This document shows positions 33,613 through 41,249 of a stretch of DNA of 64,000 nt, in pieces. Made by a program: the position numbers and the translations under genes. Source of the stretch: Massilia sp. PDC64 (GTDB taxonomy: Bacteria > Pseudomonadota > Gammaproteobacteria > Burkholderiales > Burkholderiaceae_D); NCBI RefSeq assembly GCF_900101265.1, contig NZ_FMZS01000013.1:62001-126000 (forward strand), written 5' to 3'. Below the pieces are notes generated by a model. That model searched no databases, was not told where the DNA came from, and saw only the letters and a list, made by a program, of their open reading frames with translations. Numbering within the stretch: position 1 is the first letter of the stretch; each line of letters opens with the position of its first letter.

Positions 33613-34707
33613 ATGCGCTCGCGTATCCGCCTCTACAGCCTGCCATTGTTGTGCAGCGGTGTGCTGCTGCTGGCCTGCAGCAGTCCAGTGCTGCAGACGG
33701 ATGCCGGCACGTCCGCGCCTCCGGCGGCGGACGACAGTTATCTGCGCGGCCGCAACCTGTACCTCGCACGCCGCTACGGCGATGCGATCGCCGCCTACCA
33801 GGACGCGCTGCGCATCGACGCCACGCACGTCAATGCGCGCAACGGGTTGGCGATTGCCTACGCCGAGCAGCGCGATTTCGCGCGCGCGATCCCGATCTGG
33901 CGCGAGCTGACCCGTGACGCCACCATGGCATCCGGTCCCGCCTCCGCCTTCCTGTTTTCCAATCTGGGCTATGCGTACCTGCTCAGCGGCGACTTCGATG
34001 CAGCCCAGGTCGCACTCGAAAAAGCCTGCCTGCTCGATCCGCTCAACCACCGCGCCTGGCAATACCTGGGCGAGACGCTGCTCAAGCTGGGCCAGGACGA
34101 GCGCGGCCGGCAGATGCTGCGCCAGGCCGAAGCCTTGCGCGAGCACGATTTCCGCGCCGATTATGCGACTGCGAACGGCGGCACGCGCCTGCCGGCCATC
34201 GAACAGGCGGTCAAGACCGCCCGACGCCCCGACGACGACGCATGGGCGTCCGTCGAAGTGATCCGCGGGGACGACGGCATCCTCGAATTGCGCCGCGTGC
34301 CGGCGAAAGCCGTCCCGCTGCATGACGCACCTGTCGACGTCGCGGCCGCCCAGCCGCTCGTGCCGGAAGTGGTCGCCAGGCTCGAGATCAGCAACGGCAA
34401 TGGCCGGCAAGGACTGGCTCGCCTTGTGTCACGTCAATTGCGCGATCCAGGGCTCAAGGTGGTGCGCCTGACGAATGAAAAAAGATTCGACGTGCGCCAG
34501 ACGCGCGTCGAGTACCAGCCGGCCTTCCGCACGACGGCGGAACGCCTGGCCCAGCATGTCGGCAGCGGCGAGCCGGTCGAAGTCGGCATGGGCGGGAACG
34601 CCGACGTGCGCCTCGTCATCGGCCACGACTTGCCGCTGCAACGCATCGCCGAGCGGTCGCCGTCGGGGCCGCTCATGGCGCAGGCGGGCCGGGCCGGCGC
34701 GCCCTGA
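33613..34707 (+). CDS. TPR lipoprotein with C-terminal LytR_C domain (TadD-like)
   Basis: 364 aa. Signal with lipobox LLAC, then three or more TPRs (~40-165) as in TadD, and at the C-terminus LEISNGNGRQGLARLVSRQL ... VRLTNEKRFDVRQTRVEYQP, the LytR/CpsA C-terminal (LytR_C) domain. ATG 33613, with GGAG six bases upstream, is preferred to 33601. It is the last gene of the locus seen here. A TadD-type role in pilin assembly or secretin stability is likely; the LytR_C part may bind cell-wall glycans or other proteins. Confidence 0.8.
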   Translation: MRSRIRLYSLPLLCSGVLLLACSSPVLQTDAGTSAPPAADDSYLRGRNLYLARRYGDAIAAYQDALRIDATHVNARNGLAIAYAEQRDFARAIPIWRELTRDATMASGPASAFLFSNLGYAYLLSGDFDAAQVALEKACLLDPLNHRAWQYLGETLLKLGQDERGRQMLRQAEALREHDFRADYATANGGTRLPAIEQAVKTARRPDDDAWASVEVIRGDDGILELRRVPAKAVPLHDAPVDVAAAQPLVPEVVARLEISNGNGRQGLARLVSRQLRDPGLKVVRLTNEKRFDVRQTRVEYQPAFRTTAERLAQHVGSGEPVEVGMGGNADVRLVIGHDLPLQRIAERSPSGPLMAQAGRAGAP

Positions 34708-34798
34708 ACGTTACAGTGCCGTTTTCACAACAGTAGCGGGCGACAGACTCCACCGAAATTCGGAATAATAAAATTCTTGATAACTCGGGAGAATCGCC

Positions 34799-35122
34799 AT
34801 GAAGCTCACTCGTTTTCAGTCCGCCATTGCCCAGTCAGTTCTCGCCACCTCGCTGCTGGTCTCGCTCGCAGCCTGCGCGCCAACGCCGACCCGCGAAGGC
34901 ACGGGCGAATACATCGACGATTCCGTGATCACCGGCAAGGTGAAAGCGGCCTTCGCCGCCGATCCGACGGTCAAGGCGACCCAGGTTCAGGTGGAAACGT
35001 TCAAAGGCACGGTGCAGCTGAGCGGCTTCGTCGATTCGCGCGAATCCGCCCAGAAAGCAGTGGAAATCGCGCGTGGCGTGAAGGGCGTGAAGTCCGTCAA
35101 GAACGACACGGTCATCCGCTGA
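34799..35122 (+). CDS. BON-domain lipoprotein
   Basis: 107 aa. Lipobox SLAAC, then one BON domain (DDSVITGKVKAAFAADPTVKATQVQVETFKGTVQLSGFV, with the conserved Gly and SRESAQKAVEIARGVKGVKSV). Such OsmY/DolP-type proteins sit in the periplasm and bind lipid at the envelope; many respond to stress. GGGAGA precedes the ATG. The stop lies in a short direct repeat shared with the converging gene. Separate promoter from the tad locus (91-bp gap). Confidence 0.9.
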   Translation: MKLTRFQSAIAQSVLATSLLVSLAACAPTPTREGTGEYIDDSVITGKVKAAFAADPTVKATQVQVETFKGTVQLSGFVDSRESAQKAVEIARGVKGVKSVKNDTVIR

Positions 35123-35147
35123 CTTATTGCCAGTTGCTTATTGCCAG
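35123..35147. repeat. Short direct repeat at converging gene ends
   Basis: CTTATTGCCAG occurs twice, 14 bp apart (35123-35133 and 35137-35147). On the minus strand each copy reads Trp-Gln-stop, the end of the head-GIN gene, so that gene's tail has been locally duplicated. Confidence 0.7.
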
Positions 35148-35902
35148 CTGACCTTTCCAAAGCCGTTCGTCGTTGCATTGCGCGTGGCCGGCTTGCCGTA
35201 GACGGTGGCCGAACCCATGCCGCTCAGATTGACGTTGGCTGCCGTTTTCGCATACACGCTGGCGCCGCCGAGGCCGGTCATGTCCAGGTCGACGGTTTCC
35301 GCGCGTAATTGTTGAGCGTCGAGACCGCCGACGCCGCCCAGTTGCGCGCGCAAGACCTTGGTCTGGCCGGCCACGGTGATATGGCCGGCGCCGCCCAGGT
35401 GCAGTTCGATGCGGTCGGCCTGGCCGGGATTCAGCGTGAGGCCGCCGACGCCGCCCAGGCGCGCGTCGACGTCGCGATATTGTCCCGTGAAGCGCACGGC
35501 GCCGGCGCCGTCCAGCGCGAGTTTCAGCTTGTCGCCGCTGAAGCCGGAGACCTCGCTCGAGCCGACGCCCTGGGACACGAATTCACGCAGGTTCGGCACG
35601 GTGAGATCGGCGCGCAGTTCGTTCTTGCTGTTGCCTTCGAAGCGGGTATTGTTTTCCATGTCGATCACGAGCGTATCGCCGCGCTGGGTGGTCGTCACTT
35701 TCGCCACGTAGCGGCGGTCGCCGGACACGACCAGCGACGGCGTTGTCCCCTGGTGCAGGTTCAGGCGGATCACGCCGCCCAGGCGCACTTTCGATACATT
35801 CGCATCCACATTGCGGTTTTCGCGGACGAGGTCGTCGGCCACGGCATGCGCGCTCACGGCCAGGGTGGTGGCGAGGAAGGCGCTCTTGATCAGGTTGTTC
35901 AT
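35138..35902 (-). CDS. Head-GIN domain (DUF2807) secreted protein
   Basis: 254 aa. Signal peptide to about residue 22 (SAHAVA). The rest is a right-handed beta-repeat region with GVGSSEVSGFSGDKLKLALDGAGAVRFTG, LGGVGGLTLNPGQ, LGGAGHITVAGQ and LGGVGGL, the Gly-rich 'GAG/GVG' turns of the head-GIN family. It is a periplasmic or surface auto-transporter-like adhesin fold, function unknown. GGAGACC precedes the ATG. It converges on the BON gene with 15 bp between stops. Confidence 0.87.
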   Translation of the reverse strand: MNNLIKSAFLATTLAVSAHAVADDLVRENRNVDANVSKVRLGGVIRLNLHQGTTPSLVVSGDRRYVAKVTTTQRGDTLVIDMENNTRFEGNSKNELRADLTVPNLREFVSQGVGSSEVSGFSGDKLKLALDGAGAVRFTGQYRDVDARLGGVGGLTLNPGQADRIELHLGGAGHITVAGQTKVLRAQLGGVGGLDAQQLRAETVDLDMTGLGGASVYAKTAANVNLSGMGSATVYGKPATRNATTNGFGKVSWQ

Positions 35903-36028
35903 GTCGGGGTCTCCAATAGTGATGATCTGATGGGACCACTATAGGCAAACACCCCGGACGGAACCCGCCGATTGCGACAGAACGCAGCATTGGCGGTACA
36001 GGCCGTGAAATCGCCGCGCCCTGTGCCG

Positions 36029-37642
36029 TCAGGTATGCACGTCCTCCCAGGCCAGGCCGAAGCGCGCCAGGTACTTCTTGAGACGGTCCGCATCGTTCGG
36101 CTGGCGCTTGGCCGTGCGCGAGACGGCGAACAGCTTGCGTCCCGCGTCCGACAGCGACAGCGACTGGCGGCAAATCCCCACCACGGCCTGCAATTGCAGT
36201 GCGTCGAACTGGTCGAGCTGCGCCGCGGCGTCCGCGCCGAGCAGGGCGTCGAGATCCACGGGTGGCATCCCAGGGCCATGGACGGTGTCGCCGAAGGGCC
36301 GCCAGAGCTGGCGCAGGCGCCTGATTTCACCTTCGACGATCATGTCATTGATGCGGCCGGACTCGGCCAGCGTGGCCATGCGGGTGATCGAGGCGGAGAG
36401 GTCGCGGAAGTTGCCCGTCCAGCGCGCGTCCTGCGACATTGCAAACCGCATGTAGCGGTCGCGCGCCTCCTTGTTGAAGCGCACCATCTGCCCGTGTTCG
36501 GCGCCGAATTCGCGCAACAGGTACTCGATGTTCGGCTCGATGTCTTCGCTGCGCTCGACCAGGCCCGGCAACTCGTATGTCCACAGATTAATCCGGGCAA
36601 ACAGGTCTTCGCGAAAGCACCCGTGGGCGACCTCGCGACCCAGGTCGCGGTTGGTGCCGGCGATCAGCTGGAAGTCGCTGTGCACCTCATGGTCGCCGCC
36701 GACCGGCAAAAAACGCTTTTCCTCGATCGCCTTGAGCAGCATCGCCTGTTCATCGAGGCCGAGCTCGCCGATCTCGTCCAGGAACAGCACGCCCTTGTCG
36801 GCCGTGCGCAGCAGGCCGCTGCGCTCCGACATCGCGCCCGTGAAGGCACCCTTGACGTGGCCGAACAGGGTCGAACCCGCGCCGTCGCCGTGCAGCGTTG
36901 CGCAATTAATCTCGACGAAGCGCCCGGCCGCCTGGCGGCGCGCCTTCTTGAGCTCGTACAGGCGGCGTGCGAGGAACGATTTGCCGGCGCCGGTCGGCCC
37001 CATCAACAGGATCGGCGCACGCGATTTGATCGCCACGCGCTCGATCTCGTCGATCATCGTGTTGAAGCGCACGTTGCGGGTGGCGATGCCGGATTTCAGG
37101 AAGGCCACGGCATCCTGCTGCTCGCGCGAGAAGCGCCGGGCGATCTGGTCATATTTCGACAGGTCGAGGTCGATCAGCGCCAACGTGCCGGGCGCACCGG
37201 GTGCATGCCGCCGCGGCGGCGAGGTCTGCAGCAGGCAGCCCGGGAAATAGCGCGCTTCCGTCATCAGGAACATGCAGATCTGGACCACGTGCGTGCCGGT
37301 CGTGATGTGGACCCAGTAATCTTCCCGGTCGGGCTCGAAGGGATAGGCGCGCGCGAAGTCGAACAAAGCGCCGTAGACCTGCTCGAAATCCCAGGGGTCG
37401 TCGATGTCCACGCGGCGCGGCACGACGCTGGTTTCCGGCGATACGGTGCCGATGTCCTGCACGACCTGGTCGACCAGCGCCGTGCGTTCGCCGTTGTACA
37501 GCAGCTCCAGGCGGTCGATGACCACGTCCTCATGCTGCGTCAGGGCGACGGTCGGCCGCCATTTTTCCCAGCGCACGCTGCCCTTGCCGCTGTCGAGCTG
37601 AGTGCCGATGAAGCCGATGACGACCGTATTCTTCTTTTTCAT
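36029..37642 (-). CDS. rtcR: RNA-repair operon activator RtcR (CARF + sigma-54 activator)
   Basis: 537 aa. N-terminal CARF-type regulatory domain (1-~180), an AAA+ domain with GPTGAGKS (215-222) and the sigma-54 contact loop GAFTGA (265-270), and a short C-terminal DNA-binding segment. RtcR activates rtcBA from a sigma-54 promoter when its CARF domain senses a signal from RNA damage. It is divergent from the rtc operon. No clear ribosome binding site lies before ATG 37642; the leader is A/T-rich. Confidence 0.95.
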   Translation of the reverse strand: MKKKNTVVIGFIGTQLDSGKGSVRWEKWRPTVALTQHEDVVIDRLELLYNGERTALVDQVVQDIGTVSPETSVVPRRVDIDDPWDFEQVYGALFDFARAYPFEPDREDYWVHITTGTHVVQICMFLMTEARYFPGCLLQTSPPRRHAPGAPGTLALIDLDLSKYDQIARRFSREQQDAVAFLKSGIATRNVRFNTMIDEIERVAIKSRAPILLMGPTGAGKSFLARRLYELKKARRQAAGRFVEINCATLHGDGAGSTLFGHVKGAFTGAMSERSGLLRTADKGVLFLDEIGELGLDEQAMLLKAIEEKRFLPVGGDHEVHSDFQLIAGTNRDLGREVAHGCFREDLFARINLWTYELPGLVERSEDIEPNIEYLLREFGAEHGQMVRFNKEARDRYMRFAMSQDARWTGNFRDLSASITRMATLAESGRINDMIVEGEIRRLRQLWRPFGDTVHGPGMPPVDLDALLGADAAAQLDQFDALQLQAVVGICRQSLSLSDAGRKLFAVSRTAKRQPNDADRLKKYLARFGLAWEDVHT

Positions 37643-37727
37643 GTTTATAAATTCTTATAAATTTGGATAAATCTATCATGAACGGCCACCTCGGATACGA
37701 TGGAAGGCCGATAAAAATTTTCTGGAT

Positions 37728-37740
37728 AATCAGAGGTTTA
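37728..37740 (+). promoter_or_regulatory. Putative IHF site, rtc promoter
   Basis: AATCAG-AGGT-TTA matches WATCAR-N4-TTR exactly, 28 bp upstream of the -24 element. It lies between the likely RtcR sites in the A/T-rich part and the promoter. TGGATAA occurs at about 37673 and 37723 and may mark activator contacts. Confidence 0.5.
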
Positions 37741-37768
37741 CCTCCAGCTACCCGCTAGTGGCCCGGCG

Positions 37769-37784
37769 TGGCACGCCGTTTGCA
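37769..37784 (+). promoter_or_regulatory. Sigma-54 promoter of the rtc operon
   Basis: TGGCAC-GCCGT-TTGCA, a perfect -24/-12 element. Transcription should start near 37795, about 32 nt before the small gene at 37827. It is in the expected place for an RtcR-controlled promoter. Confidence 0.93.
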
Positions 37785-37826
37785 ATAGAAGAAGTAAAGC
37801 AACGAGACAAACGAGCGGAGGCAAGC

Positions 37827-38036
37827 ATGGGATGGATCATCAGTGTCGGCAAGGCTGGCGCAAAAAGAGAAACCGGGGGCGTTCAGATGGTGTCGGTCTG
37901 CGTCCACATGGACGGACAACGTACGCAGGTCAGGGTCGGCGCCCACGACGCGGACGCGCTGACGCCGGCGGACAGGCTGCAGGCACGGCGCGTCTGGCAC
38001 ACCGTCCTGACGACGCTGATCGGCGATCGTCATTGA
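37827..38036 (+). CDS. Small hypothetical protein, first gene of the rtc operon
   Basis: 69 aa. GGAGG six bases before the ATG. A longer frame starting at 37758 is impossible because it lies in the promoter. The sequence (MGWIISVGKAG ... VQMVSVCVHMDGQRTQVRVGAHDADALTPADRLQ) looks like one small beta-rich domain ending in a helix (ADRLQARRVWHTVLTTLIG). It ends 24 bp before rtcB. Not recognised. Being the first gene after the RtcR promoter, it should be induced with RNA repair. It could be a repair accessory protein or an ordinary small gene; moderate confidence. Confidence 0.6.
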   Translation: MGWIISVGKAGAKRETGGVQMVSVCVHMDGQRTQVRVGAHDADALTPADRLQARRVWHTVLTTLIGDRH

Positions 38037-38059
38037 TAACGAATATGGAGAGAGCAACG

Positions 38060-39295
38060 ATGAAACCCGAACACTACGACGTCCTGAACGTGGAAGGCGG
38101 CCGCCCGGTCAAGATGTGGACGCGCGGCGTCCCGGTCGAAGAGGAAGCCAAGCGCCAGCTGGCCAACACGGCGCGCATGCCGTTCATTTATAAACACATG
38201 GCGGCGATGCCGGACGTCCACCTGGGCAAGGGCTCGACGATCGGCAGCGTGATTCCCACGCTGGGTGCCGTGATCCCGGCCGCGGTCGGCGTCGACATCG
38301 GCTGCGGCATGATGGCCGCCAGGACGACCCTGAGCGCGAATGACCTGCCCGACAACCTGGGGCCGCTGCGCAGCGCCATCGAGCGCTCCGTGCCGCACGG
38401 GATGTCGCCGAAGACGCGCGGCTTCAAGGGTCGCGACAAGGGATCGTGGGATACCCCGCCGCAAGCCGTCGACCAGGCGTGGATGGCGCTGAAGGACGAG
38501 TTCGACGTCATCTGCCAGAAGACGCCGAAGCTGAAGAACACGAACAACTACAAGCACCTGGGCACGCTCGGTACCGGCAACCACTTCATCGAGATCTGCC
38601 TGGACGAGCAGGGTTTCGTGTGGTTCATGCTGCACTCCGGCTCGCGCGGCGTCGGCAATGCGATCGGCTCGTACTTCATCGAACTGGCCAAGCAGGACAT
38701 GCGCACGCACCTGGCGAACCTGCCCGACCAGGACCTGGCCTACCTGAAGGAGGGCACGCAACACTACGACGACTACGTCGAGGCGGTCGGCTGGGCGCAG
38801 AAGTTCGCGCGCATGAACCGCGAGGTGATGATGCAGAACCTGATCGCGGCCGTGCGTTCGGTCATCACGAAGCCGTTCGAGACGCACGTGGAAGCGGTGA
38901 ACTGCCACCACAACTACGTGCAGAAGGAACACCACTTCGGCAAGGACGTGCTGGTCACGCGCAAGGGCGCCGTGTCGGCGCGCGAAGGCGAGCTGGGTAT
39001 CATTCCGGGGTCGATGGGCGCCAAGAGCTACATCGTGCGCGGCAAGGGCAATCCGGAGAGCTTCCACAGCTGCAGCCACGGCGCCGGCCGCACTATGAGC
39101 CGTACCGAGGCCAAGCGACGCTACTCGGTCGACGACCAGGTGCGCGCCACCGAGGGCGTCGAATGCCGCAAGGACGCCGGCGTGATCGACGAGATCCCGA
39201 TGGCCTACAAGGACATCGACGCCGTGATGGAGGCACAGAGCGACCTCGTCGAGGTCGTGCATACCCTGAAGCAGATCGTGTGCGTAAAGGGATGA
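38060..39295 (+). CDS. rtcB: RNA-splicing ligase RtcB
   Basis: 411 aa. It joins 2',3'-cyclic phosphate and 5'-OH RNA ends using GTP and Mn2+. The motifs PDVHLGKGSTIGSVIPT, GVDIGCGM, TLGTGNHFIEI, NCHHNYV and SCSHGAGRTMSR are present. H340 in SCSHGAGR matches the GMP-accepting histidine of the family. ATG 38060 (GGAGAGAGCAACG upstream) is preferred to a longer frame that would include the small gene upstream. It overlaps no gene; rtcA starts within 30 bp. Confidence 0.96.
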   Translation: MKPEHYDVLNVEGGRPVKMWTRGVPVEEEAKRQLANTARMPFIYKHMAAMPDVHLGKGSTIGSVIPTLGAVIPAAVGVDIGCGMMAARTTLSANDLPDNLGPLRSAIERSVPHGMSPKTRGFKGRDKGSWDTPPQAVDQAWMALKDEFDVICQKTPKLKNTNNYKHLGTLGTGNHFIEICLDEQGFVWFMLHSGSRGVGNAIGSYFIELAKQDMRTHLANLPDQDLAYLKEGTQHYDDYVEAVGWAQKFARMNREVMMQNLIAAVRSVITKPFETHVEAVNCHHNYVQKEHHFGKDVLVTRKGAVSAREGELGIIPGSMGAKSYIVRGKGNPESFHSCSHGAGRTMSRTEAKRRYSVDDQVRATEGVECRKDAGVIDEIPMAYKDIDAVMEAQSDLVEVVHTLKQIVCVKG

Positions 39296-39318
39296 ATGCG
39301 GGGATGAAAGGACATGAC

Positions 39319-40347
39319 ATGATCGAACTGGATGGCGCAGTCGGCGAGGGCGGCGGCCAGATCCTGCGCAGCGCGCTGACGCTTGCCATGATCACGGGGC
39401 GGCCCTTCCGCATCCGGAACATCCGCGCCAACCGCGCAAAGCCCGGCCTGATGCGCCAGCACCTCGTGGCCGTGCAGGCCGCCTTGCAGGTATGCGGAGG
39501 CGAGGCGACGGGCGCGGCGCTCGGCAGCCAGGACCTGACGTTCGTGCCGGGGCCCCTGCGCGGCGGCGACTACGAATTCGCCATCGGCACGGCGGGCAGC
39601 TGCACCCTGGTGCTGCAAACGGTGCTGCCGGCCCTGCTGAAGGCGGACAAGCCGTCGACCTTGCGGCTTGCGGGCGGCACGCACAATCCGATGGCGCCGC
39701 CCGTGCAATTCCTGCAGCGCGCCTGGTGTCCGCGCCTGGCCGAGATGGGCGCCCGCATCGACATCCAGCTCGAGCGCTTCGGCTTTTATCCGGCCGGCGG
39801 CGGCGTCGTGCTGGCCCGCGTCGAACCCTGTGCCGAGCTGCTGCCGCGCACGTGGATGACGCGCGGCGAACGCCGTGCCGCGTACGCGGAGGCGTTCGTG
39901 GCCGGTGTCCCGGCACGGGTGGCGCAGCGCGAACTGGAATGCGTCGGCAGAGCCATGAACTGGGGCGAGGACCAGTTGTTCGTGCGCGCCCTGCCGGCCG
40001 AGCAGGGGCCGGGCAATGCCCTGATGCTGACCCTCGACCACGAACACGCGACGGAAGTGTTCACGGCGTTCGGCGAAAAGTCCGTCACGTCCGAACAGGT
40101 GGCGCGCCAGGCGGTGCAGCGTACGCGCCAGTACCTGATGTCTCAGGGGGCCTTTGCCGAATACCTGGCCGACCAGATGATGCTCCCGCTCGCGCTGGCC
40201 GGAGGCGGCGGCTTCACGCTGGACGAGGTGTCGATGCATGCGCGTACCAACGCCCAGGTGATCGAGACGTTCCTGCTCGTGCGGTTCACGTTCGATAGGC
40301 AGGATGGTGTCGACAGCTGTACAGTGGCGCGCAAGGATGTCGGATAA
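39319..40347 (+). CDS. rtcA: RNA 3'-terminal phosphate cyclase RtcA
   Basis: 342 aa. DGAVGEGGGQILRSALTLAMITGRPFRI at the N-terminus, GSCTLVLQTVLPALL, HGFYPAGGG-type (RFGFYPAGGGVV) and a C-terminal VSMHARTNAQVI containing the catalytic-type His (H307). It makes 2',3'-cyclic phosphate ends with ATP. ATG 39319, with AAAGGA six bases upstream, is preferred; in-frame ATGs at 39304 and 39292 (overlapping the rtcB stop) are possible. Its last codons contain the activator box of the next gene. Confidence 0.94.
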   Translation: MIELDGAVGEGGGQILRSALTLAMITGRPFRIRNIRANRAKPGLMRQHLVAVQAALQVCGGEATGAALGSQDLTFVPGPLRGGDYEFAIGTAGSCTLVLQTVLPALLKADKPSTLRLAGGTHNPMAPPVQFLQRAWCPRLAEMGARIDIQLERFGFYPAGGGVVLARVEPCAELLPRTWMTRGERRAAYAEAFVAGVPARVAQRELECVGRAMNWGEDQLFVRALPAEQGPGNALMLTLDHEHATEVFTAFGEKSVTSEQVARQAVQRTRQYLMSQGAFAEYLADQMMLPLALAGGGGFTLDEVSMHARTNAQVIETFLLVRFTFDRQDGVDSCTVARKDVG

Positions 40348-40355
40348 TTTTACAT
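40340..40355 (+). promoter_or_regulatory. Putative activator box of the DVUA0089-like PEP-CTERM gene
   Basis: TCGGATAATTTTACAT, overlapping the rtcA stop codon. With the preceding TG it reads TGT-N11-ACA. It lies 50 bp upstream of the -24 element at 40406 and shares TCGGA and TTTTACA with the two other PEP-CTERM boxes. Confidence 0.5.
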
Positions 40356-40405
40356 TCCTCGTGCATAAAATAAATTCCCTATGTAAATCAATTGCATTCT
40401 GTAAC

Positions 40406-40421
40406 TGGCACAAACCTTGCT
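40406..40421 (+). promoter_or_regulatory. Sigma-54 promoter of the DVUA0089-like PEP-CTERM gene
   Basis: TGGCAC-AAACC-TTGCT, a perfect -24/-12 element. AATCAATTGCATT at 40387 is near, but not equal to, the IHF consensus. The leader to ATG 40460 is about 27 nt. Confidence 0.85.
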
Positions 40422-40459
40422 GCCTTTGATTCCCGGTATTTAATAACTTGGGAATAAGA

Positions 40460-41080
40460 ATGAAATTGAGAATCGTCGCCGGCATGCTGGCACTGGCTGC
40501 TTTTACGACTGGCGCACAAGCGATCAACCTGTCCTTCACGGGCGTGTTCCAGCATGACAACGACGTCCAGCGCTTCACGTTTACGGTGAACGGCAAGTCG
40601 GTCGTGACCTTGCGCAGCTGGTCCTATGCCGGCGGTGTGAATGCGCTCGGCGACACGATCGCCCGCGGCGGCTTCGACCCGATCCTGTCGCTGTTCGACG
40701 GTACGGGCGCCAAGCTCTACGAGCAGGACGATGCCAGCTGCAGTGACGTCGCCGCCGATCTCATGACGGGCCGCTGCTTCGACGTCAAATACACGAGCGC
40801 GTTGGCGGCCGGGACTTATACGGTGACGGTCCAGCAGTTCAACAACTTCGCCGCCGGAGCGAACCTGGCGGACGGCTTCAGGCACGATGGCGTGGCCGAT
40901 CAGGACTTCCGCAACGGCTTCGTCGACGCGGCCGGCGACAAGCGCGATGGGCACTGGGCATTCGATATCCTGAATGTCGACACGGCTGTCGTGCCGCCGC
41001 CGGCGGGCGTGCCGGAACCGGCGTCGCTGGCGCTGCTGGGCATCGGCGTGGTGGGGCTGCTGCGCCGTAAGCGTTCGTAA
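40460..41080 (+). CDS. PEP-CTERM protein, DVUA0089 type
   Basis: 206 aa. Signal peptide (MKLRIVAGMLALAAFTTGAQA). The body FTGVFQHDNDVQRFTFTVNG ... SWSYAGG ... DPILSLFDGTGAKLYEQDD is the pre-peptidase-C-like fold of the DVUA0089 family. The C-terminus has VPEP at 184-187, a hydrophobic stretch and RRKRS. It is an exported protein sorted by exosortase. ATG 40460 (GGGA six bases upstream) is preferred to a TTG at 40448. It is followed by a strong terminator. It has a sigma-54 promoter like the two other PEP-CTERM genes. Confidence 0.88.
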   Translation: MKLRIVAGMLALAAFTTGAQAINLSFTGVFQHDNDVQRFTFTVNGKSVVTLRSWSYAGGVNALGDTIARGGFDPILSLFDGTGAKLYEQDDASCSDVAADLMTGRCFDVKYTSALAAGTYTVTVQQFNNFAAGANLADGFRHDGVADQDFRNGFVDAAGDKRDGHWAFDILNVDTAVVPPPAGVPEPASLALLGIGVVGLLRRKRS

Positions 41081-41103
41081 GCTTCAGCGAGCGTCCAAAC
41101 ACA

Positions 41104-41140
41104 AAAGGGTTACGTGCGTGAGCGCGTAACCCTTTGTTTT
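41104..41140 (+). terminator. Terminator after the PEP-CTERM gene
   Basis: AAAGGGTTACG (41104-41114) pairs with CGTAACCCTTT (41125-41135) around a 10-nt loop, followed by GTTTT. Confidence 0.9.
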
Positions 41141-41152
41141 ACTGCTGAATCT

Positions 41153-41228
41153 TGGTGCCGGCTGCAGGACTCGAACCCGCCACCTGATGATTACAAATCA
41201 ACTGCTCTACCTGATGAGCTAAGCCGGC
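41153..41228 (-). tRNA. tRNA-Thr (TGT)
   Basis: Read on the minus strand: acceptor GCCGGCT / AGCCGGC, D-arm with TTAGCTCA and GGTAGAGC, anticodon loop TTTGTAA (anticodon TGT), T-arm GGTTCGAGTCC, encoded CCA at 41153-41155. 76 nt with CCA. All arms pair normally. Confidence 0.96.
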
Positions 41229-41249
41229 AATGTGGCCAGAATTATACCC

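Noticed and set aside
37758..38036. A 92-aa version of the small rtc gene starting at 37758
   Set aside because: Its first 23 codons lie inside the sigma-54 promoter and before the expected transcription start.
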